Origin: Phallusia mammillata
Taxonomy: Eukaryota; Chordata; Ascidiacea; Phlebobranchia; Ascidiidae
Assembly (NCBI GenBank): GCA_003260075.1
Contig: QLIY01000171.1
Location: 30,308-94,307 of the forward strand
DNA: 64,000 nucleotides
Direction of reading: 5' to 3'
Shown: one piece after another, positions 38,125-54,469 of the stretch
Position numbering within the stretch: position 1 is the first letter of the stretch
How the letters are laid out: each line of letters begins with the position of its first letter
The notes under the pieces: model-generated
Databases searched by the model: none
Seen by the model: only the letters and a program-made list of their open reading frames with translations
Told to the model about the DNA's origin: nothing
Position numbers and translations under genes: made by a program

Positions 38125-39657
38125 TTAGATCGATTTAACGATTTTCAAGCTTGTAAAAGGCTTGTGGCTGTATTCGAGTTTTTGTAAAGACTGTCACGAT
38201 TTTTTCCGTGTATTTAAGTTCGACCAATTTGTTAAGCAACTAAAATTGGTGTTCTAAATAAAGTCTATCTGAAATGACAATTTTTGTCCTCACCAAACGT
38301 CACCTTAGTTATTAAAGGACATGTAAAAATAGTATACCTTGTAACCTATCATTGCATTTATTTTAATTAGGCGACATGTGGTTACTTTGGGTCGTTAACA
38401 GGTTCGGTTGTCGTTTTATTTGAGTGATTACTGCATTACAATATTTCGCACAGATCTATGCTGATGGCAGATTAGTCAGGTGATAATTGCTGCTACGGTT
38501 TGCTTTTATTTTTAATTTTTAAAACGTTGCCTCAATTGAATATAAACTTATACGTGTGCAACGAAACGAACAGGATGACTGCTACCGCTTAATGCAACAA
38601 CTAACATAAAAATCACACGTCATTTTAGGAATATAACTTCACATGGTGTATACTATAACGGATTTTCGTTACAAGTTGGCATTAAACAAACTTTACCAAA
38701 TACACCAAAATCCTCAGCGTTCAACAATAATAATCGTTCAACAATATTGAAAGCAGATTGAAACAACAAACTGTAATTTCCCCGAATTTTGGCACTTATA
38801 AACATTGCCATACAATAGACGCGGAGGCTTGCAACGTTATTATACATGTAAGCAGGGCAGAAACAATTTAAACCATATAGTTAAACCGTGTGTATATCCC
38901 ACATTCAGAACAGCTTTTGGACAACAATAGATGTGTGAATCATCCAGTTATGAATCTCTCGGAAATGATTACTAAACTTGTTGGTACTTATAGAAGAAAA
39001 CCATATCTACATTTACGTGATGATGACATCATCAAGGTAAATCGCAAACATAAGTGGTGCGCAACACAATCACTCACTGTATTATCATGATTAAAGACAT
39101 TTTAAAGTGTTTTCATGTAAGCAGCTATGCACGTATGGAGTTGCGGTGTTTTTAGGGTGGCAAGCATACCTTTGCTTCAATAGTTATTTTTAATTTAAAG
39201 AAGCCCGTAGATTCTTCAGAAGCTCGTTTATGTTTCTCAGCACTTATAATATTGCAAGACAGTAGTATTTTTTTCATATTTAGTACGCCTTTTACTACAG
39301 TGAAACAAACTGTGCATAGCTCATAACGTTTGGCAGGAAAATGATAGTAATTCCAGCAAGAGACTGAGTTCATATTAAAATATTTGTCTTCGCTTTAGTA
39401 TTTTAATCATTTGTTTATTTACGGTTAGTGTCATTTCACTTTGTACTGTTTCATGTAAATAAATTTAAAACTTAATCGCTCCTTGTTTTGTATGATAGCT
39501 TTTATAAAAAAACACGAAACAAAATATGTAAAAACTGTAACCAACAAATCGTTATTGGTTGTATCCCAGTCACAGAAGTTCAACCAAGGTGGGTTAATGC
39601 TGCAAAAGTATTGATAAATAATTAATCTTGTCGTTGTGCATTGATAAAAGGAAAATC
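38125..39657. other. Intergenic stretch between genes C and D
   Basis: No gene, RNA or clear repeat seen. Scattered short frames on both strands have no recognisable domain. Confidence 0.6.
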
Positions 39658-43387
<3,730 letters not shown>

Positions 43388-43594
43388 AATAATTTTGTTT
43401 ATCTTTAAAGCTTAATATCGATTTTAGCGTTATTTGATTATTTTTGTCAGTCTGTGCTCCTGCTGGTAAAAACTAATGACAAATACATAGGCACGCATGT
43501 CATTCGATTTGCTCACTTTTACACATGTAACTTACTAATGGAAAAACACTGCATAACAACATTGTGCTGGTTATATTTTATTATGTGTAATAAC

Positions 43595-43741
43595 TGTAGT
43601 GAATTTGTGACGTATTTATACGCTTGGGTGGTTTTCTACTACGTAGTCTTTCTTGTACCTCTCCACCTTCTTGGAGGTCATTCTAGTTACGCGCGCATGC
43701 TGTGCGGTTGTGCTTTTGGCTCCTGGCAATAAAACACTACA
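43595..43741 (+). repeat. 5' LTR
   Basis: Begins tgtagtgaatttg, ends cactaca. Carries AATAAA near its right end (caataaaac). Confidence 0.95.
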
Positions 43742-43755
43742 TGGTGTCAGAAGTG
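43742..43755 (+). other. Primer-binding site, tRNA-Leu-like
   Basis: tggtgtcagaagtg is complementary to the 3' end typical of animal tRNA-Leu (ending ...CTTCTGACACCA). The match breaks at the next base. Confidence 0.75.
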
Positions 43756-43766
43756 TTGGATTTGCA

Positions 43767-46700
43767 ATGGAATTTCCAAGCAACAAACAAGAAATGGATT
43801 TTCACAATGGAAACGTTGCCGAGAATTTTCGGAAATGGCGACAAATGATTGAACTGACTTTTTCTGGTCCTTTATCGGCAAAATCCAATGTGGAGAAATG
43901 TAGTTATCTTTTGCTTTACATCGGTCAGGATGGACGGGACATTTACAATACATGGGAACTCAGTAATGATGAAAGAAAAAATCCGAAGGTAATTCTTGAT
44001 AAGTTCGATGCATATTGCAAACCTAAACGAAATCTAGCTATGGACCGGTATAAATTCTTTGTAAGAAATAAAGAGGATCATGAAACAATTGATGCTTATG
44101 CAACCGAGCTAAAGCTGTTGGCAGCTAACTGCGAATTTGGGGACATTAAAGACAGTCTCATTAGAGATCGCATTATTTGTGGCATTAGAAATGATAGAGT
44201 GGTTCAAAGAATGTTACAGGAACCGGACATGCCGCTAAACCAGTGCATCGACGTGGTTCGGGGAGACGAATTCGCGCAGAGGCAATTAACTTCTTTAAAC
44301 AAGGACGAAAGGTCTTCAATTGATGCTGTGGGGATGGTACCTCGATATTCTACACGTGCTCCCCTCAAGCACTGTTACAAATGTGGAACAAGGCATAGTC
44401 GTGAACGGAGGTGTCCCGCACAAGGAAAACGCTGTTTCAGCTGCGGTGAATGGAATCATTTTGCAAAGGTGTGCTACAAGTATAGTCAAGGTGAGATTTC
44501 ATCTGTTGAAACATTTTCTACCACGATGGACCAAGTTTTTGTGGATATATTCTTTAATAGACTACGTTTATCCATTAGATTCAAAATAGACTCTGGGGCA
44601 CAAGCCAGCATCATCCCTCACAGTTATTTCAAAACAGCAATGAAGGACATTCAACTGGAAAGAACAAATGTGACTTTAATCGCTTATGGCGGATCAGTAA
44701 TCCGCCCTGTTGGAAAAGTTAATTTAACATGCACGTACAAGAATAAAGAAATCACGGAAGTGTTTTACGTTGTCCATTCAAATTCACCACCAATTTTGGG
44801 GTTAAGACCAAGCATAGAGTTGGGCCTAATAAAAATACTGATGCAAATAAATAAAAATATTCCCTGTCAAACTCCCGACTATCTGTGTAAAGAATATTCA
44901 GATGTGTTTGAAGGTATTGGATGTTTTTCAGAGCCTTACCACATTATTTTAGACAACAGTGTTCAACCGTCCGTAAGTCCACCAAGACGTATACCGTTTG
45001 CTATTCAGGAAAAAGTGAAAGACGAACTCGACTACTTAGTGAAAAAGAAAATTATTGAACCTGTATGTGAGTACACTGACTGGGTAAACGCAATTGCAGT
45101 TGTTAAAAAGAAAAATGGTAGTGTTCGCCTTTGTTTGGATCCACGTCCTCTTAACAGAGCAATCCAAAGAGAACATTATCAACTGCCGGTTATTGACGAC
45201 ATTTTTAGTAAATTATCTGGTGCCAAATACTTTTCGATATTAGACGCACGATCGGGCTATTGGCAAATTCCGCTCGACTCAGTTTCCTCAAACCTTACTA
45301 CTTTTAACACTATTTTCGGAAAATACAAATTCTTAAGAATGCCATTTGGTCTAAAAATGGCCCAAGACGTTTTTCAACAGAGAATTGAACAAGCCTTGCA
45401 TGGTTTACCCAAACAAGCTGCCATAATCGACGATATATTGCTATGGGCGGACACGTTAGATGAAGCAATAGATAACTTGAGACAAGTGCTGCAACGTTGC
45501 CGGGAACAAGGTATTAAACTTAATCTTGACAAATGCAAATTTTGCTGTCCGAAAGTAGAGTATTTTGGACATGTGATCGGTCAGAATGGCATTCAGCCCA
45601 ATCCGAAACGTATTGAGGCAATATCAAAAATGAAATCGCCAACATCCGTAAAGGAACTTCAGTGTTTTTTAGGAATGGTTAACTACTTGCGCAAATTCTC
45701 GCCGCAGGTTTCCGAAGAGACTTCTGTGTTAAGGCAATTACTCCAACACAAGCAGTGGTGCTGGGAAACAGAACACGAAACAGCTTTCAACGCTGTAAAG
45801 AAACAAGTTACTCAAACTGGTAAAGTACTTAAATTTTACGACTCTAATTCGCCATTAAAAATTCAAGTGGATGCATCGCAACATGGTTTGGGCGCTGTCT
45901 TGTTACAAGACAATGGTCCTGTCGAGTATGCATCCCGAGCATTAAGCGAAACTGAACAAAAGTACGCACAAATTGAAAAGGAAATGCTAGCAATAGTTTT
46001 TGGGTGCGCAAAGTTTCATCAATATATATATGGCCGACATTTTTCAGTTGAATCCGATCACAAGCCTTTGGAAATCATCTTCAAGAAACCGATTTCGACA
46101 GCCTCTGCTAGACTGCAGCGAATGATGATAAAGATTCAAGATTACGATTTTGCTGTTTCGTTTAAACCTGGAAAAGATATCCCGATTGCAGATGCCCTAT
46201 CTCGAAACCACCCTCAAAACAGTGACGAATCGGACCAATGTGACAACAATTTGCATGTTAATTTTATAGATTTGCCATCAGATGGGATTCATGATCTCAA
46301 AGAAATTCAACGCGCTGTTGAGATGGACCCATGTATGCAAATGCTTAAAAGGTATATTCTTCACGGTTGGCCCACCGCGCGAAATTCATGCACCCAGCAG
46401 ACACGTGATTTTTGGGGATTTCGAGACGAACTGTCTGTAACAGAAGATGTCCTGTTAAAAGGTGAGAGAATCGTTGTTCCTTCGTCTCTGAGACAACTTG
46501 TAACAAAACGCATTCATGGTGGACACATGGGAATTGTAAAGTGTACAGAAAAAGCACGAGATTTGTATTTCTGGCCCGGAATGACAAATTGCATCCGCGA
46601 TTACATTGCCAAATGTAAAGTTTGCCAATTGTTTCAAAATAAGCACCCAAAAGAACCCTTAGTCAATCATGAAATACCTAGGACGCCATGGGAGCAAGTC

Positions 46701-47537
46701 GCTATGGACCTATTTCAATGGAATGGAAATGAATATATAGTTGTAGTGGACTATTACAGCAAGTATTTTGAAGTGGTTTTGTTGACAACTACAACTAGTC
46801 CAGCTGTAGTTTCTCATTTAAAATCTTTATTTTCAAGGCATGGGATTCCGAAGGTTATCATATCAGACAATGGTCCGCAGTTCAACAGTCAAAACTTTAA
46901 AGATTTTTGTACAAATTGGAACATATTACATAAAACGTCGAGTCCATTATATCCACAATCAAACGGTTTGGCCGAGAGAACTGTACAAACTGTAAAACGT
47001 TTGTTAGATAAAGCCTTCAAGTCTAATGAAGACCCGTATTTAAGTTTTTTGCAGTACAGGAATACGCCGATCGGAAACGAAGGCTCGCCAGCGCAATTGC
47101 TGATGGGGAGAAGATTAAGAGAATTGTCACCTATGACATCCAGACATCTTGAGCCAAGGACTGTGCCTGTATCAGTCGCACAACAATATATGCGTGAGAG
47201 GCGGAACCAACAGAAGAAGTATTTTGATAGAGGTGCTCGACCACTTCCACCACTTCAAACTGGAGACAAAATCTATCACCGACGTGACAAAAATCTTGAA
47301 CCGGCCACTGTTATCAAAGCCTCTCACAAGCATCGTTCTTACATCATTAAGGATAAAAAAGACGATTTGCTCAGGCGAAATCGACGGTTTCTGTACAAGG
47401 CTCGGTTTGAGCCCATTATCCCTCACACAGAAGATGTCGAAAGAAATGATGACGCTCGGAGTGCTTCACTGGAAGGTTCAACATACCACACTCGGTCTGG
47501 TCGGACTATACACGCACCGCAGCGATTTAGCGAATAG
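43767..47537 (+). CDS. Gag-Pol polyprotein of the LTR retrotransposon
   Basis: A single uninterrupted frame of 1256 codons from the first Met after the primer-binding site. The frame is open further upstream into the LTR, but that Met is not credible. Order: Gag; zinc knuckles about 200-235 (the second is a canonical CCHC, CFSCGEWNHFAKVC); protease with DSG near 275; reverse transcriptase about 395-600 (LRMPFGLKMAQDVFQ, then IIDD instead of the usual Y-x-D-D); RNase H about 700-810 (VDASQHGLGAVL); integrase with HHCC finger and D,D,E core about 910-1095 (SDNGPQFNS, NGLAERTVQ). No frameshift separates Gag and Pol. No envelope gene is seen. Confidence 0.95.
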   Translation: MEFPSNKQEMDFHNGNVAENFRKWRQMIELTFSGPLSAKSNVEKCSYLLLYIGQDGRDIYNTWELSNDERKNPKVILDKFDAYCKPKRNLAMDRYKFFVRNKEDHETIDAYATELKLLAANCEFGDIKDSLIRDRIICGIRNDRVVQRMLQEPDMPLNQCIDVVRGDEFAQRQLTSLNKDERSSIDAVGMVPRYSTRAPLKHCYKCGTRHSRERRCPAQGKRCFSCGEWNHFAKVCYKYSQGEISSVETFSTTMDQVFVDIFFNRLRLSIRFKIDSGAQASIIPHSYFKTAMKDIQLERTNVTLIAYGGSVIRPVGKVNLTCTYKNKEITEVFYVVHSNSPPILGLRPSIELGLIKILMQINKNIPCQTPDYLCKEYSDVFEGIGCFSEPYHIILDNSVQPSVSPPRRIPFAIQEKVKDELDYLVKKKIIEPVCEYTDWVNAIAVVKKKNGSVRLCLDPRPLNRAIQREHYQLPVIDDIFSKLSGAKYFSILDARSGYWQIPLDSVSSNLTTFNTIFGKYKFLRMPFGLKMAQDVFQQRIEQALHGLPKQAAIIDDILLWADTLDEAIDNLRQVLQRCREQGIKLNLDKCKFCCPKVEYFGHVIGQNGIQPNPKRIEAISKMKSPTSVKELQCFLGMVNYLRKFSPQVSEETSVLRQLLQHKQWCWETEHETAFNAVKKQVTQTGKVLKFYDSNSPLKIQVDASQHGLGAVLLQDNGPVEYASRALSETEQKYAQIEKEMLAIVFGCAKFHQYIYGRHFSVESDHKPLEIIFKKPISTASARLQRMMIKIQDYDFAVSFKPGKDIPIADALSRNHPQNSDESDQCDNNLHVNFIDLPSDGIHDLKEIQRAVEMDPCMQMLKRYILHGWPTARNSCTQQTRDFWGFRDELSVTEDVLLKGERIVVPSSLRQLVTKRIHGGHMGIVKCTEKARDLYFWPGMTNCIRDYIAKCKVCQLFQNKHPKEPLVNHEIPRTPWEQVAMDLFQWNGNEYIVVVDYYSKYFEVVLLTTTTSPAVVSHLKSLFSRHGIPKVIISDNGPQFNSQNFKDFCTNWNILHKTSSPLYPQSNGLAERTVQTVKRLLDKAFKSNEDPYLSFLQYRNTPIGNEGSPAQLLMGRRLRELSPMTSRHLEPRTVPVSVAQQYMRERRNQQKKYFDRGARPLPPLQTGDKIYHRRDKNLEPATVIKASHKHRSYIIKDKKDDLLRRNRRFLYKARFEPIIPHTEDVERNDDARSASLEGSTYHTRSGRTIHAPQRFSE

Positions 47538-47605
47538 TGTTACGTATTTTTCGTTTTGTCTATTATTGTTATGTTTGTATTTACAATCTTTCTGAAGAGG
47601 GAAGA

Positions 47606-47752
47606 TGTAGTGAATTTGTGACGTATTTATACGCTTGGGTGGTTTTCTACTACGTAGTCTTTCTTGTATCTCTCCACCTTCTTGGAGGTCATTCTAGTTA
47701 CGCGCGCGTGCTGTGCGGTTGTGCTTTTGGCTCCTGGCAGTAAAACACTACA
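47606..47752 (+). repeat. 3' LTR
   Basis: Same length as the 5' LTR. One of the few differences turns AATAAA into AGTAAA, which may weaken polyadenylation. Confidence 0.95.
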
Positions 47753-47757
47753 ATAAC

Positions 47758-47984
47758 ATGAGTGATATAAATAAACGCTCACAACTATATTATGAGATCT
47801 GAGAGAAACCATGTTCGAACCCGAATATTTACTAACCTTACAAGATATTTTCTAAAATATTCATTAGCCTTTTATTAACTTGAAACCGATTACCATTTCC
47901 TATTGACATTACGTACTAATTCAAGTTTACAAAAAAAACATTAACCCTTTGAGGGTTACTGGTACATATATGTACCACAACTTT

Positions 47985-48031
<47 letters not shown>

Positions 48032-48324
48032 CCAGATTTTAAGGTATATATACAAATATCGCTTTTATCATCAGTTTTAAAGTGTTCATCCGCCAAACGA
48101 ACTGGATAATTCTTGTTTCAAGTTTAAAGGATAAACCTATGTATTATGTACAAATAAGTTCCTTAATTAACACAATCCACTTTTGTCAAAATCCAGTTTT
48201 TATAAAAATTCCACATTGGATCACATTAAAAAAGTTTATTACAAAAACAATATATTTTTGGCCAAGGGCATTCAACGACTTAATCACACACAACCCAAAT
48301 ATATGCACAGTTTATTCACAATTA
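47758..48324. other. Intergenic stretch with a piggyBac-like end and G42 tract
   Basis: No gene. At 47941, ttaaccctttgagg (TTAA then CCCTTTG) followed by the palindrome ggtacatatatgtacc looks like a piggyBac-type terminus, cut by the G run at 47987-48028. Confidence 0.4.
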
Positions 48325-51300
48325 TTAAGCAACAGGACAAGTGTGGTTAACAACGTTCGTGACTTTTCCGTGAAGTTGTGTCTTGTCTGGGGTGGTGGCT
48401 ATGGCGTAGTCGCTTGGACAATTGCAGTTTTTGTAAATGACGTCAACCTCGGATCGCGTCAGTACTCGTGGCCACATCACAAAGTTGGTGATTGTTCCGC
48501 TGAATAGAAGTTGTTTTATATAAATTTTGCATGTACTTTGTTTAATTAGTCATCGATCATTGAATAATTAGGAAGGGCAAAGTTTCAGTCTGATCTTTCA
48601 AAATTAATAAGTTCCTTAAGATATATGGTAAAGTGCAAAAAATAATAATATTGGAAATATACGAGGAAAACTTTGATTTATATTGGTAATGCATAAATAA
48701 TTATTATGTCGTTCTTTTAATACTACAGAAAATGTCGTTCTTTAAAAACTACAGAAATTGAGTTTTAACAAACAATGTGTTGAATGTTTCAAAAACAGCA
48801 TAGAGTTCTTGGACTCCCTAAAGTATCTCCTAAATCTTACAAGAATGCTTGATTGGGATCCAAGGCTCCAGCATTGACCGCATCCTGTTCTTGACCAAGT
48901 AAAAAACTTCCCCCTCCTGTAGTGGGTCCGCTGTTAAAAGGCTGAACGTCCGTCAGGTTCCCATTCACGTACACACCAACTTGTTTTAGGTTTACATCAA
49001 ACCATGCGCATATATGTACCTGTCAAACAACACTAGTAATAACAACAAAATGATTAACAGTATCAAGCTGCTAGCTGTTACAACGAGAATTGGGAATGTG
49101 TCACATATTTGGTGGCAAAATCATTTCCATGACAAGATAACCATACAGTTATTTTTTATGTAAACCAGTTATTGATCAATAGAATATAGCTCATAATGTC
49201 GATACAAACCTCTAATAAAGACAAATATTTTTTTTAATGTTAACTTGTTTTACTGCATATAGCACTCTATCAGCTGCCTCGATTATATGGTGCAAATGGG
49301 CAAAATATTTGTAATGAAAGTAACCTGTGTAGAGCTACTTTATAAATGATACACATCCCACAGAAATATCATATGTTTACAAAATAGGCACGTAAAACCT
49401 AAAACCAAAGAATTTTGTAAATAATTTGATTTCTTGCTCTTTACGTCTGTAACAACTCTGAAGTGTTTGTAGGACTCACATTTGTGTGCAGGGAAACGGG
49501 AGCATGTAGTAGGACTGCTGTTTGGCCTACGTCAACCTCCAACGTTTCTCCGGCAAAATTGGATGGAAAAAATAACGAAAAGTCGTTGTCTTTTCCTGAA
49601 ACCGCGTAGCTAACTGGACTGAGAGCATGCCCAAATGTGGAAATATTCAGCCACAGACACGCCGTAGCTGATTGGAAGCTAGGTACGGTTCCCCGGTACC
49701 ATGCGTAGTCCAATATTTGTATGTCACGTGGAAAAGTGAGCTTTGATAAAGGACAGCCTAAACCTGGAAGATGCAAAACTTCTGTAACAATTGGAAAAAA
49801 AGGCAGTTATGGGACCAACAATGACAAGCACGATTTCTTAAACGATTTTTACCCATGTGCGCACCCATTATTTTGCCAAAATTTTAGGACACAACATTGA
49901 TATGATTATGAAAAATTAGTCTTTAAAATAAGAATTCTATTAGTTTTCTGTTATCTGCAGATGCACCTGGTTTCCTGTAAGAGCGTGAGTGCACGGTTTG
50001 AGATGAGGCTACACTTATTTTTAGTAGTAGGCTATGTACTTTTCTAAGCCAAAGCGTTCTATGTGAAGGCACTAGGATTTTTGTATTTTTGAACGTAAGT
50101 ACTTGATGTGACTATTTGTACTGTTTTTTAAAACAATACAAATAAATATATACCATAATAAATACCATAGCAATCGAACAACAACATGATCATAGAAGAT
50201 AACTTTTTGACTAGTAGCTTTTGAATATGAACCTACCTGTTTCGCAGTTTCGTCCAGAGTATCCAGATGTACAGATGCAACCATAGTCTGCGAGAAGATC
50301 CACACAAGTGCCTTGATTTTGGCATGGGTTTTTATAAGAACATGCATTTACATCTAAAATAAAAAGCAAGTCAAATACAGTTTAGGTGAACAGTTATACA
50401 AGTAAAATTTGGCAACTCTGTTTTAAGGCAACAAAAATGTTAGAAAACAAAATTGGTCACACGTCGCTAAAGTTACCTGAAAACGTGAACCATGTATCTC
50501 CTTGGCATATATTGCTTTGACTTTTTTCAGGCGAAATCAGTATGTTGCTTGTATTTGAGTACTTGAAAAATGTAACTCGACCTCCTGCGGCTGTTAATAA
50601 ATGGTGATCAAATAAAGTATATCTAAGGATTCCACCGATTAAAAGTTTGTGTGGTTTTCAATATTGTAAAAACGCAAAAGTTTAAAAAATTTAATCTTTT
50701 TTTTGATAATTTGAATAGTTATTTGTATATTTATGTACAATAATATGCCAAACCTATTTTGTTTTATGCAACATTTTTATCATAGACCAAAAAAATTTCG
50801 CCATCAAATCTTAAGCTGACGTAAATAGCTTCGTAAATAGCTTGTCAATCAGGAAGGGCGTTCATCTGGGGTTGATGAAAATTAGCATTTAGGTAGATAG
50901 TTACAATAATTGGTCGACCAAACCTTTTATTTCAATAATAAGGAAATGCTGATGGCAAGTATTTATTTTCTTCGACTAATTTTGTTTTACCCCGTAGCTC
51001 CCTAGGTAAGCTTTAAATGCTATTTTTTTAGGTTAAATTTAAAACGTTGCAACTTTAAACTACAAATTACTCTTTAATTAACACATCAATACATAGCATT
51101 AAGGTGGGTACACGCAAAAGAGAACTCGTTGTTTTTCAATTTGAATTATCGACCATAAATTACCTGTTAGTTTTCCTGATGTGATTCCAGCTGCACACAC
51201 AGAACTGTTTAAGTAAAACGCGTCGTTGCCACAACGATACACTTGACCCTGACATCCTGGTGGACAAACGACCACGGTGATTGTGAACTGCGCGTCACCG

Positions 51301-52288
51301 GTAGTTGTGCAAGTCACTAAAAACAAAATGACGCAGCTTTTGAACTTACAAGGTGATTGGTTCTATATCCCCATACTGTTGTGCTACTCTGATTGGCACT
51401 AATAAAACCAAATTTACTTTATTTATTTATGGAGATATGCAATGATGCAGGCTTGCTTGTGTACGTTGGATAAACATCATCACGCTTGTCTATTAAATTT
51501 AAATAATACAAATCGAAGCAAAATGATGGTTTATATATAGCAAGCAGAAACATTGTGCAAACAAACAAATTTGTAACAGTATACACGGATCTGTTTACAA
51601 GCCTCATGATAAAAACTGTCGTTCACATGTACGTATAAGGCAGCGGTTCTCAAACTGGGGTCCGCGGTGCCTCAGGGGTCCACCAAGCATTTTCAGGGGG
51701 GCCCCGAGTAGCATAAGTATTTCGCCGTATGAACGGACGGTTATGATAAAAAATAAAAAAAAGTTTGCAAACCACTGGTTTTAGGCGTCTGGCACCAGCT
51801 TTAAAGTCACTATATTATTACCATAAGATAAATTTCGAAAAAACTTTTATGTGTCAGTGAATTCCTACTTTCAAAGGAAAAGGTTTTATCTGTCGTTCCG
51901 CAAGAGTCGCTGCTCACTCCATTCCGCAAAGACCCAGTCAACGTTGCTTGCTCCGATGTTTTAAACACTCGCACCGGACCACCAGACCCTTCACGATACA
52001 AAGTAATAAACAAGAAATACGTGGAGCTGTAATCTTATGTTTACCATCTATCAAGCCTCCATGCATTGCTGCCAGGCATATAGGACCTGAATAAACGGCG
52101 CTTCCACATAATTTAGAGTGTTGGTTGCCACATTTAGCTGGACATATGAAATCTGATATGGAGTGATTGAGTTGGGTGACTTTCGTAAGGCATGTGAGAG
52201 TGCTGCTATATGAACACACGTAATAAATTGTACATGGACACCATAAGTGGATCAACAAAGAAGTGATAAGCGTTTTAGAAATGTGCAT
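48325..52288 (-). CDS. Gene E: LCCL-LCCL-EGF-pentraxin secreted protein, 8 exons, intact
   Basis: Exons in reading order: 52288-52045, 51988-51869, 51316-51164, 50590-50477, 50353-50237, 49763-49480, 49019-48841 and 48499-48325, giving 461 residues with all phases matching the family. The signal peptide and first LCCL half are in one exon, so the intron found in A-D is absent. LCCL 1: [24 protein letters not shown] 2: [23 protein letters not shown]: six Cys ([18 protein letters not shown]). Pentraxin: ATACLWLNI and HICAWFDV provide the Cys pair. [21 protein letters not shown] is the closest in the window to the GQEQD calcium loop of classical pentraxins. The C-terminus has [13 protein letters not shown] and N-glycosylation sequons (NHT). 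It is the most diverged pentraxin member, on the opposite strand to B-D. Confidence 0.92.
51641..51777. mobile_element. hAT-like MITE in a gene E intron
   Basis: 137 bp from cagcggttctcaaactg to aagtttgcaaaccactg (inverted ends). The 8-bp flanks gtataagg and gttttagg agree at six positions, consistent with an aged target duplication. Confidence 0.75.
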
Positions 52289-53703
52289 TTTATAACTATC
52301 AATAGCCGACAAAACCTAATCAAAACAGCGGTTTAAATCAGGCAGGCAGCTGTAACAACTTACGTATACATAAATAAGCTTTCGTATGATATTCACTGAA
52401 TTAAATCAATCTTAAAGCATGGAGTCAATAAATAATAAGCTGCACCTATTAGGTCTCATCAGTGCAGCTGGTGACGAGAGAAAAGCCGCATTGGCTATTG
52501 TAGGCATCCAACGTTACTCCAGTTTGTTGTGAGTAACAGGCCAAAAAGCCATTCCTCACCTATTCTGTGCAATGCCTCAACGGCCTTTCTCTCGTCACCA
52601 TTGTGCACGGATCACATTTTACAATTTCAAACAACGTTTATACTTGTTTAAACCCGGCTTAAAGGCTTTCATATGCTATCTAGAAGCATTCATTTATCAC
52701 GAGTCTGTCTGTGTTGTTTCAGTCAGCTACTGAAGTGTTGGTTTTGTTCCATTGCATTTACTTAATTACTACTCTTTCAAGACGTATAGCACATAATCAA
52801 AATCAATTGCTTAATCTAATTTGAACTGAGTATTCAAACATTATCGACAAATCAAAAATAAACTAAACCGGTCCTTATTGACCAATTGTTACATGATACA
52901 CAATGTAAACTCATTGCACTAATATGTTGTCAACTACCAGATCTGCAGGGTTGCATCAGTGCAACAGTGTTGTTCCAGTCAGCGGCAGCTTCCTCTGCTT
53001 TTAAAAAGAGTTTTATGGAAGCGATTGACAGCTTCCGTTTGTGTGATGTATTTCCAAAACTTAGGAGGGCGATCTTTTGCAGATTTATTTATTAGAATTA
53101 GCAAGATACAAATATTTAATAAGGGCTTTTCTCGTTTAATTCTGAGAACTTTATCTTTAAAAGCTGGAAAACTGCTATTAGTGTTGCAATTATCTTATTT
53201 ATTACCAAAAAATGGCAGAAATTTCTGCAGTACGTACTTAAACTTTTGAAGCATCACAAAAAATAGGTACTTTTATTTACTGCAAGCAACGGGTGAATTA
53301 AATAATTACTGCATATTTTCGGACGCAATTTGCACAAAACATATTTTTAAAAAGTGCATGCATTAAATAATAAAACTAAAAAAGGAATGTGAAATTGCAG
53401 AGTCCGTTTTCATGTATACTGTGCACTTACAAGCTTGAAGATAAGAAACTAAAAAAAAACGAGCGATACTAAAAAGATGATTGAAATACCTTGCACAGGA
53501 AGTTATGTCATAACAAAGGTACTAGCATTTCTACTGTGCAATACTTTGTATATTTACATTTGCACTAGAAAACTTTAATACTCCACGAAAAACTAGCAAT
53601 TGATTAACTACAGGCACAGCAGCGTTAAAGCAAGTAAAAGAGCACCTTGGCAGGAAAGAAAAACTGATGCAGTAGCGCTAGTTGTGGGGGGGGGGATGAT
53701 GAA
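52289..53703. other. Intergenic stretch with one strong inverted repeat
   Basis: No gene recognised. ctggtgacgagagaaaagcc (from 52468) pairs imperfectly with 52570-52600 across about a 70-base loop. A duplicated block around the G10 tract at 53686-53695 begins the protease tail region. Confidence 0.5.
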
Positions 53704-54405
53704 CTATTGGCACAGCAGCGTAACAGGCAGCGTAAAAGCAAGTATAAGAGCACCTTGGCAGGAAAGAAAAACTGATGCAGTAGCGCTAGTTGTTTGTTCA
53801 GACATGTTTACTTGTGCAGTACTGACTGCAGTTGAAATAGTTGAATTTGAAGTCGACATTGTTGTGTTGGTAACGTTTGTAGATATTGCTGTTAAATTCA
53901 ATTCATCAGTTGTTTCTCTGACTGGATTTGTGGCAGTTGTGGTCATGAGTCTCGTGGTAGTAGAGGCATAACCAGTTTCTGTAGCTGTGGTGGTGGTGGC
54001 GGTGGATGGGGCACTTGCGGTTGATACAGTGGTTGTTGCACGAATTGTAGTTGCTGAAGGAGTTGTAGTGGCAGCGGTCGACGAAGCAGCTGTGGTATCT
54101 TCCGAAGTATCTGCTACAGTAGAAATATCTGTGAGATGAATGAGGTTATACTTTTACTGTACTAAAATACCCTACAGTTTAGCTGAACACTTGTAGCTGA
54201 TAGAGTGGTTGTTGCACGAATTGTAGTTACTAAAGGAGTTGTAGTGGCTGCAGTCGACGAAGCAGTTGTGTTATCTTCTGGAGTATCTGCTACAGTCGAA
54301 ATATCTGTGAGATGAATGTGTTGTACCTTTACAGCACTAAAATACCCTACCCTACAGTTTAGCTGAACTGAATAAGAGTTAGACATGCACAATTGGTACT
54401 TAATA

Positions 54406-54469
<64 letters not shown>

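Larger units (their letters stand above)
43595..47752 (+). mobile_element. Complete Ty3/gypsy-type LTR retrotransposon
   Basis: The 4158-bp element has two 147-bp LTRs (43595-43741 and 47606-47752, about three differences) starting TG and ending CA. A 5-bp target duplication ATAAC lies at 43590-43594 and 47753-47757. A primer-binding site follows the left LTR, and a purine tract (gaagagggaaga, 47594-47605) precedes the right LTR. One long open frame fills the interior. LTR similarity and the intact frame indicate a fairly recent insertion, 208 bases behind the stop of gene D. Confidence 0.95.
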
